NCBI GenBank assembly: GCA_016936695.1
Contig: JAFGXK010000070.1
Location: 1 to 11,287, forward strand
Origin: Bacteroidales bacterium
GTDB lineage: Bacteria; Bacteroidota; Bacteroidia; Bacteroidales; VadinHA17
Direction of reading: 5' to 3'
DNA: 11,287 nt
The translations under genes were made by a program, and so were the position numbers. Each line of letters starts with the position of its first letter. Positions within the stretch are counted from its first letter, which is position 1. Under the pieces are notes generated by a model, which saw only the letters and a program-made list of their open reading frames with translations, was not told the DNA's origin and did no database searches. Below, piece by piece: positions 5,975-11,287 of the stretch.

Positions 5975-7141
5975 ATGGACAGATCAGGTGAAGTAAGTGC
6001 TCTGCACTATGATACAGGCAAACCGGTAAAAATAAAATTCAGCGATGGACTGATAAGCTCGGTTGAAGAAATTCCGATGTCGGACGAGCTTAATGATATT
6101 TTTGTTGCGCCCGGACTTATCGATAACCAGATTAACGGTTACAGGGGTGTTGATTTTTCGGATCCTTCAGCTGGTACCCTAAGGATCAGAATGGCTGTTG
6201 ATGCCATAAGGAAGGACGGAGTAACTTCTTTCTTCCCGACAATCATCACTGGCAGCCATGACAACCTTGTCAGGATTTTCAGGAATCTTGCCCGGGCTCT
6301 TCAGGATGATGAAGAGGTAAGAACTTCTGTTGCAGGGTTTCACCTCGAAGGACCATATATATCGCCAGAGGCGGGTTATTACGGCTGTCATCCGGCTGAA
6401 TTCATCAGGAAACCTTCATGGGATGAATTCATGCAATACCAGGATGCAGCCGCCGGAAATATCCGTCAGGTAACTGTCAGTCCCGAGATTGAAGGTGCCA
6501 TGGATTTCATAGGCCGATGCGTCAGGCAGAAAATTATTGTCTCCATCGGACATACAAATGCCAGTGCCAGCCAGATATTGGAGGCTGTTGACAGAGGAGC
6601 CAGATTGTCAACACATCTCGGAAACGGATGCGCAAACCTGATCGACAGACACAGAAACCCGATATGGCCCCAGCTGGCCAATGACCTGCTGACGCCCTCA
6701 ATAATAGCCGACGGCCATCATCTTCTTCCCGAAGAAGTCAAGGTATTCTGCCAGGTTAAAGGTCCGGATAATATTATCCTTACCTCTGATGTAACCCACT
6801 TTATTGGAATGGAACCAGGCAACTATGTATTTCTCGGGAGTGATATTGTCCTGTCGGCTGACGGACTTATCAAAAACCCGGTGCTTAATTGCCTGGCCGG
6901 GGCATCACTTCCCCTGAAAACAGGCGTGGGTAATGTGATGAGATTCACCGGTTACACCCTGGGTGAAGCTGTAAATCTGGCTTCAAGAAATGTTACGGCG
7001 GCCTGCAGAATCACCGGCCGGGGCAAGCTTGAAGGCGGAATGAGGGCTGATCTCATCCTTTTCCATATGGAAAATTTTAATATGTCAGTAAAAAAAGTAA
7101 TTGTAAACGGCAGGGAGATTGGATCACAGTCTGAAAACTGA
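5975..7141 (+). CDS. nagA: N-acetylglucosamine-6-phosphate deacetylase
   Basis: This amidohydrolase removes acetate from N-acetylglucosamine-6-phosphate and so produces the substrate of NagB. At 388 residues it has normal length. The small beta domain comes first (about 1-48), then the metal-dependent barrel begins at APGLIDNQINGYRGVDFSD (45-63). The metal and catalytic residues of the family are all present: E125 in GFHLEGPYIS, H193 in SIGHTNAS, H214 in LSTHLGNG, and the general-base aspartate D272 in ILTSDVTHF. The substrate-binding histidines correspond to H139 (CHPAEF) and H249 (ADGHHL). The C-terminal KLEGGMRADLILF (351-363) closes the beta domain, as in other amidohydrolases. The ATG chosen places the beta domain at the usual length; no Shine-Dalgarno sequence precedes it. 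The gene lies between nagB and the symporter, which starts 14 bases after its stop, so co-transcription is very likely. Confidence 0.93.
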   Translation: MDRSGEVSALHYDTGKPVKIKFSDGLISSVEEIPMSDELNDIFVAPGLIDNQINGYRGVDFSDPSAGTLRIRMAVDAIRKDGVTSFFPTIITGSHDNLVRIFRNLARALQDDEEVRTSVAGFHLEGPYISPEAGYYGCHPAEFIRKPSWDEFMQYQDAAAGNIRQVTVSPEIEGAMDFIGRCVRQKIIVSIGHTNASASQILEAVDRGARLSTHLGNGCANLIDRHRNPIWPQLANDLLTPSIIADGHHLLPEEVKVFCQVKGPDNIILTSDVTHFIGMEPGNYVFLGSDIVLSADGLIKNPVLNCLAGASLPLKTGVGNVMRFTGYTLGEAVNLASRNVTAACRITGRGKLEGGMRADLILFHMENFNMSVKKVIVNGREIGSQSEN

Positions 7142-7155
7142 ACAACTTTTAACTT

Positions 7156-8823
7156 ATGGCAATCCTCGATTACATAGTTCTTATAGGCTACTTTGTTCTG
7201 ATCACGGCATTTGGAATCTGGATTTCAAGGAAAATCAAAACCAGTGACAGCTACTTCAGGGGCGACAGAAAATTCAAGTGGTACATAATGCTGGGACAGG
7301 CATTCGGTGTCGGGACTCATGCCGAAATGCCCGTTGCACAGACCGGAGCTACCTTCACCAACGGGTTTGCCACCATCTGGTACCAATGGAAGAACATGCT
7401 GATTACTCCGTTTTATTGGCTCATTGCTCCGTTTTACCGTCGAAGTGAGCGTACCACGGTGGGTGAGATCATCGAGGACAGGTATGGAAGAACAATGGGG
7501 CTGGTATATTCAATATTTGCCATAGTCTTCTTTGTATTCAGCATGGGGGTCATGCTCCAGGGTGCCGCAAAAGTCATATCCGTTGCATCGGGGAATATCT
7601 TCTCCCCGAACACGATAGTAATGGTGATGACGGCGGCTTTTATAATCTACAGTTTTGCAGGGGGCCTTATCGCTGCTGCCTATACTGACTTCATCCAGTC
7701 GTTCCTTATTATAACCCTGTCGATTATGCTTATTCCGCTTGGGCTTAAAGAGGTGGGCGGATTTCACGCAATGAGGCAGGTTCTTCCCGATCATTTCTTT
7801 GACCTGTTCAACAGTGCCAGCGGTATCGACGGATTCACCATTGCCATGCTTGCAGTGAACGGCATAGTGGGAATCACAGCACAGCCCCATATGGTGTCAA
7901 TGTGTGCAACCGGAAACACTGAAAGAGCCGGAAGGATAGGACAGACATTCGGATCGATGGTAAAACGCCTCATTACCATTGGCTGGGCCCTGACAGGCCT
8001 TGTTGTTGCCGCACTGGTGATTATGCAAGGGGTAGAACTTCCTGATTCCGAGATGGCTTTCGGCTATGCCTGCAGTGTCCTTCTCGTACCCGGCCTCGTG
8101 GGTTTGATGCTGGCCGCAATACTGGCCGCAAATATGTCGTCATGTTCTAATTTCATGGTTAACACCGGAGCTCTCTTTACTCAGAATATTTATAAGAAAT
8201 ATATTAATCCTCAGGCCTCCGATCTGAAGCTGCTGTGGATGGGACGTTATTCGGGCCTGGGATTATCGATTATGGCAGTTCTGTTTGCACTCGGGGTGAA
8301 GAATGTCCTTCATGGATTCCTTTTTGTGGAAACACTTGCAGCTTTCATGGGGATCATCTTCCTGGGCGGTATTATCTGGAAAAGGGCCAACAGATACGGA
8401 GCTGCAGCTGCAGTGATTATTTCATTATCAGTTTACTATGCCGCTAATTATCTGTCAACAGGAGAGCTGATCCTTGTCTACAAATGGATGCCCGGTCCCT
8501 TCGGTCTGGCGATGCTCTCGGGTTTTCTGGCGTTCTGGCTGGTAAGCATTCTCTCGCGGCCTGAAGACAGGGAGAGAATCGAAGGTTTTTTCGACAACAT
8601 GCGGAGGAAATCCGATGCGGATTACACCGGCACCGATGGTAAAAAGCCCCTGAGCGAGCTGTCGGGTGATGATCTCCTTCTTATCGATCTTCCGGGTTGG
8701 GGAAAAAAGGAACGCTGGCGTAATTTCTTCAGGCGTTACAGGGAAGACCTGGTTGGTTTCGTCCTAAGCTGGCTGATGGTCGGACTGCTTATTCTGATTG
8801 CCTGGGGTATTATGCAGATATAG
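7156..8823 (+). CDS. Sodium:solute symporter family (SSS) transporter, probably for an amino sugar or related sugar
   Basis: This is an inner-membrane sodium-coupled importer of the SSS family, 555 residues with about 14 hydrophobic segments. The first is at 5-24 (DYIVLIGYFVLITAFGIWIS) and the last at 532-552. The family signature is clear at 167-183: FAGGLIAAAYTDFIQSF. AAILAANMSSCSNFMV (320-335) matches the helix that supplies the serine/threonine ligands of the Na2 sodium site. SDSYFRGDRKFKWYIMLG at 30-47 is the usual early cytoplasmic loop. Between the last two helices lies a charged segment (about 467-530) that is likely cytoplasmic. The substrate cannot be read from sequence; position directly after nagA points to N-acetylglucosamine or a relative. 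SSS transporters do not phosphorylate their cargo, so a separate kinase would be needed. The 3' end overlaps the opposing ABC gene by 14 bases. Confidence 0.9.
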   Translation: MAILDYIVLIGYFVLITAFGIWISRKIKTSDSYFRGDRKFKWYIMLGQAFGVGTHAEMPVAQTGATFTNGFATIWYQWKNMLITPFYWLIAPFYRRSERTTVGEIIEDRYGRTMGLVYSIFAIVFFVFSMGVMLQGAAKVISVASGNIFSPNTIVMVMTAAFIIYSFAGGLIAAAYTDFIQSFLIITLSIMLIPLGLKEVGGFHAMRQVLPDHFFDLFNSASGIDGFTIAMLAVNGIVGITAQPHMVSMCATGNTERAGRIGQTFGSMVKRLITIGWALTGLVVAALVIMQGVELPDSEMAFGYACSVLLVPGLVGLMLAAILAANMSSCSNFMVNTGALFTQNIYKKYINPQASDLKLLWMGRYSGLGLSIMAVLFALGVKNVLHGFLFVETLAAFMGIIFLGGIIWKRANRYGAAAAVIISLSVYYAANYLSTGELILVYKWMPGPFGLAMLSGFLAFWLVSILSRPEDRERIEGFFDNMRRKSDADYTGTDGKKPLSELSGDDLLLIDLPGWGKKERWRNFFRRYREDLVGFVLSWLMVGLLILIAWGIMQI

Positions 8824-11287
8824 TATCCGCTTGTTTTTTTGAAATTATCCTTATGCTGAATCCGGAGCTGACAATTTTATTCAGCAGGTTGAAATACAAT
8901 ATCAGGTAAAGGATCAGGGAGACAAGCCATAAAACAACAATGTTGAACCAGAACGTTTCTATATGCTTATTCCCGATTTTCTTGTACGGCGCATAGAAAT
9001 GGGAACGACCGTTGCCCGAAACGGGTTTCATGTAAACAGGTTCAAATTTCTGAATGTATTTCTCACTGGTTTCAATAATCCTTTTGGTAGTGAATTCGTC
9101 GAGTACTATCTCCCTTAGCCTCTTGTTTGTATTATCATCCTGCATCTTAAGGAATGCGTTTTCTCCCATTTTTGCAACCAGTGCAAGTGTGACTGATTCT
9201 TTTTTCGCTAAGTTGATTTTCCTGATTGAATTAAACCGGCGCGCAAGACTGTCAAGCCACTGTTCCGTTTTGCCTGCAACGGTACTGTTAAACCTTTGGC
9301 TGTTCAGCGAAGAAATAAGCTCCTCAGGCGGAGGATCAAATCCTGCCTCTTCAGACAGAAACCGGATATACTTTGTGAGCTTTCCGAAATTATTCGCAAC
9401 AATTTCTCCGAACCTGGAACTGTCATTGTAGTTCCGGCATATCCACAAGTCATTCCGCAGCTCGTTTATCAGGAATGATGAATACCAGGTGTTCTGACTC
9501 GTCTCCATATCGTATCTGAAGAAATTTCTCTCGAACCTGTTGTTTTTAAACTGTTCTGTTGCAAGAGCTTCATAAGCCCACCGGGCTGGCATCAGATCTC
9601 CCAGAACCGGCACAAATTCATTGTATGTGTTTTCCTTCCTGTGCAAACTGTCGAATTTCACCAGTACCCCGCTGAAAAGCAGCTGTGGAATTATTATAAA
9701 AGGGATCAGAATATATATCGTCGCAGCCGTGTTGAAGGCGGAAGATATGTTCAGACCTATCAGATTGGCAAGACAGGAAGTGCTGAAAAGTATTATCCAG
9801 TATGTAATTGTCATCCCCTTAATGCCAAGTATAAGGTTTCCTGCAATTACAAATGAGATTGTCTGAACGGCAGAGACAATGAACATCATCATTACCTTTG
9901 AATTGATGTAGCTGAACCAGCTGAGGTTTAGAAAAGACTCTCTCTTCAGGATTTTTCGGTCCTTAACAATCTCCTCGGCGCTTATGATCAGTCCCATGAA
10001 AAGCGCTGTAATGACACACATGAACATGTAGGCCGGAAGGTTTTCATTCTCGCTCAGACTGTATGACTGGCCTGACACATTCCTGGTGAAAAATGCAAGC
10101 AGAACCGCCAGTACAGGAGCTCCGAGGAGGCTTATCAGCATGTACTGCCTGTCGGCAATTTTGGAAAACAGATCACGTAAAAAGAAGATAAGCGATTGTT
10201 TGCCAAGGCCTGGTATTGAATAATTGTTTTCAGGAAGAGGTTCCCTGGCAACGGTTCTTTCTGGAAATTTCCTGTCTTTTTCTGCCGCGAAGCTTTCAGC
10301 CCATTCCGCAGGTGATACTCTTCTCAGTCGGGTTGGTTTGCCGTATTCATTTACCACCTTTGACTCAATGATCCTAAGAAGCTGATCAGTATCCACATTG
10401 CCGCAGGAGATGCACTGATCTTCTGTGGCATTTGCCAGATTGGTTAGGGTTTTGAACCATATCACCGTCTCGTTGGGGTTGCCGTAATAAATCAGGTATC
10501 CCCCCCTGTCAAGTATCATGATCCGGTCAAACATCTTATAGATATCCGATCCCGGCTGATGTATCGTCGTTATTACGAGTTTTCCCTTGTAGGTTTGTCC
10601 CTTGAGCATGGTCATCACAGTCTCTGCATCGACCGATGATAGTCCTGAAGTAGGCTCGTCTACAAAAAGGATAGTCGGTTCCCGGATGAGTTCCAGGGCA
10701 ACATTGAGCCTTTTGCGCTGGCCCCCGCTGATTACCTTGTTGACAGGGCTGCCAACCTTAAGGTCTTTTATTTCATAGAGATCGAGATCATTAAGGATTT
10801 TTTCAACCTCTTCCCTGATCCTTGCCTCCCCGAGATTGTCAAGGCACATCCGGGCATTAAAGTACAGGTTCTGGAACACTGTAAGCTCCTCATAAAGCAG
10901 GTCATCCTGAGGCACAAAACCGATAACCCCTTTCAGGTGCTCCCTTCCTTCGGAGGAATGGAGATCGTACCCGTTTATAATCACTTTTCCGGTGTCAGGC
11001 TTGAAAATTCCACTCAGTACGTTGAGCAGTGTAGACTTGCCGACTCCGCTTCCTCCCATGATCCCCACCAGCTTCCCCGATTCTTCATGGAAGGTAAGGT
11101 CTTGTATCCCGTTTTCACGGTCACTGAACCTGAGGCTTATATCCCTTGCATCAAGCGAAACCCTGAGCTTGAAGGCTGCCCCTGTAAAAATTTCAGCAAC
11201 ATCATTGTAATAGATTGGATTTACTGACGCGCCCCTGATGGATGATCCGTGATCGAATACATACGTCTGTTCAGGGTGAATATTTTG
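8810..11287 (-). CDS. ABCG-type fused ABC transporter, ATPase plus permease (5' end outside window)
   Basis: The frame stays open to the right edge, giving 825 visible residues (counted from the edge); the true start is outside. Residues 48-275 form an ABC ATPase: Walker A GGSGVGKST (78-86), Q-loop VPQDD (125-129), signature ISGGQRKR (186-193), Walker B ILFVDEPTSGLSS (206-218) and H243 in TTIHQPGSD. The order ATPase-permease and the DEPTSGL style match the ABCG/White group. A CISC pair (C292, C295) follows the ATPase. Membrane helices lie near 381-399, 420-437, 464-488, 493-519, 523-543 and 778-800. Between the last two is a soluble, helical segment of about 230 residues, much larger than the loop of typical ABCG proteins. 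Residues 1-47 are the end of an N-terminal extension of unknown kind. It is probably an exporter; the cargo is unknown. Similar fused proteins are common in Bacteroidota. Confidence 0.92.
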   Translation of the reverse strand, partial: QNIHPEQTYVFDHGSSIRGASVNPIYYNDVAEIFTGAAFKLRVSLDARDISLRFSDRENGIQDLTFHEESGKLVGIMGGSGVGKSTLLNVLSGIFKPDTGKVIINGYDLHSSEGREHLKGVIGFVPQDDLLYEELTVFQNLYFNARMCLDNLGEARIREEVEKILNDLDLYEIKDLKVGSPVNKVISGGQRKRLNVALELIREPTILFVDEPTSGLSSVDAETVMTMLKGQTYKGKLVITTIHQPGSDIYKMFDRIMILDRGGYLIYYGNPNETVIWFKTLTNLANATEDQCISCGNVDTDQLLRIIESKVVNEYGKPTRLRRVSPAEWAESFAAEKDRKFPERTVAREPLPENNYSIPGLGKQSLIFFLRDLFSKIADRQYMLISLLGAPVLAVLLAFFTRNVSGQSYSLSENENLPAYMFMCVITALFMGLIISAEEIVKDRKILKRESFLNLSWFSYINSKVMMMFIVSAVQTISFVIAGNLILGIKGMTITYWIILFSTSCLANLIGLNISSAFNTAATIYILIPFIIIPQLLFSGVLVKFDSLHRKENTYNEFVPVLGDLMPARWAYEALATEQFKNNRFERNFFRYDMETSQNTWYSSFLINELRNDLWICRNYNDSSRFGEIVANNFGKLTKYIRFLSEEAGFDPPPEELISSLNSQRFNSTVAGKTEQWLDSLARRFNSIRKINLAKKESVTLALVAKMGENAFLKMQDDNTNKRLREIVLDEFTTKRIIETSEKYIQKFEPVYMKPVSGNGRSHFYAPYKKIGNKHIETFWFNIVVLWLVSLILYLILYFNLLNKIVSSGFSIRIISKKQADTISA

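Noticed and set aside
7510..7890. 126-codon minus-strand frame inside the symporter gene
   Set aside because: Its composition (His, Lys, Tyr and Cys rich) is typical of the reverse of a membrane-protein gene; no independent start or motif.
11066..11068. GTG as start of the ABC transporter
   Set aside because: It falls in the middle of the strand leading into Walker A; the frame continues upstream with a normal ATPase N-terminus (ARDISLRFSDRENGIQDLTF), so the real start is beyond the window.

Overview
The window reads as ordinary chromosomal DNA of a member of the Bacteroidota, probably a Bacteroidales-like lineage. Several things point there. The protein families are typical: a CBM9-like/DUF5916 outer-membrane protein, and an ABCG-like fused ABC exporter with an enlarged C-terminal region. 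The gene starts lack Shine-Dalgarno sequences and are preceded by A/T-rich leaders. A TTTG-N19-TAnnTTTG-like promoter lies upstream of dnaN. I see no mobile element, CRISPR array, tRNA or rRNA, and no non-coding stretch longer than about 150 bases.

Left part (1-2800, plus strand): the last 66 codons of an unrecognised upstream gene, a 75-base A/T-rich leader, then a tight run of three genes separated by 3 and 1 bases. These are dnaN (DNA polymerase III sliding clamp), a DnaQ-like DEDDh 3'-5' exonuclease starting at TTG, and an FAHD1-like fumarylacetoacetate hydrolase family enzyme. The leader carries a perfect 9-base DnaA box (TTATCCACA, minus strand) that overlaps the -33 element of the putative dnaN promoter. 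This is the most interesting small signal in the window.

Middle part (2814-5181): a large minus-strand gene for a secreted CBM9-like/DUF5916 outer-membrane barrel protein. It converges on the FAH gene, with 13 bases between the stops. It diverges from the amino-sugar operon across a 151-base A/T-rich regulatory region that contains a spaced inverted repeat.

Right-middle part (5182-8823, plus strand): an amino-sugar catabolic operon of nagB (glucosamine-6-phosphate deaminase), nagA (N-acetylglucosamine-6-phosphate deacetylase) and a sodium:solute symporter family transporter. Inferred flow: the symporter brings in an (amino-)sugar, a kinase encoded elsewhere phosphorylates it, NagA removes acetate and NagB yields fructose-6-phosphate plus ammonia. 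No kinase or PTS component is visible here. The divergent DUF5916 protein could serve the same pathway at the outer membrane, but only its position suggests this.

Right end (8810-11287, minus strand): a fused ATPase-permease of the ABCG type whose start lies beyond the right edge. It overlaps the symporter gene tail-to-tail by 14 bases and carries an unusually large soluble segment between its last two membrane helices.

I found no evidence of a novel defence, mobile or RNA-based system. The findings listed are modest and mostly concern regulation, active-site variation and protein architecture.
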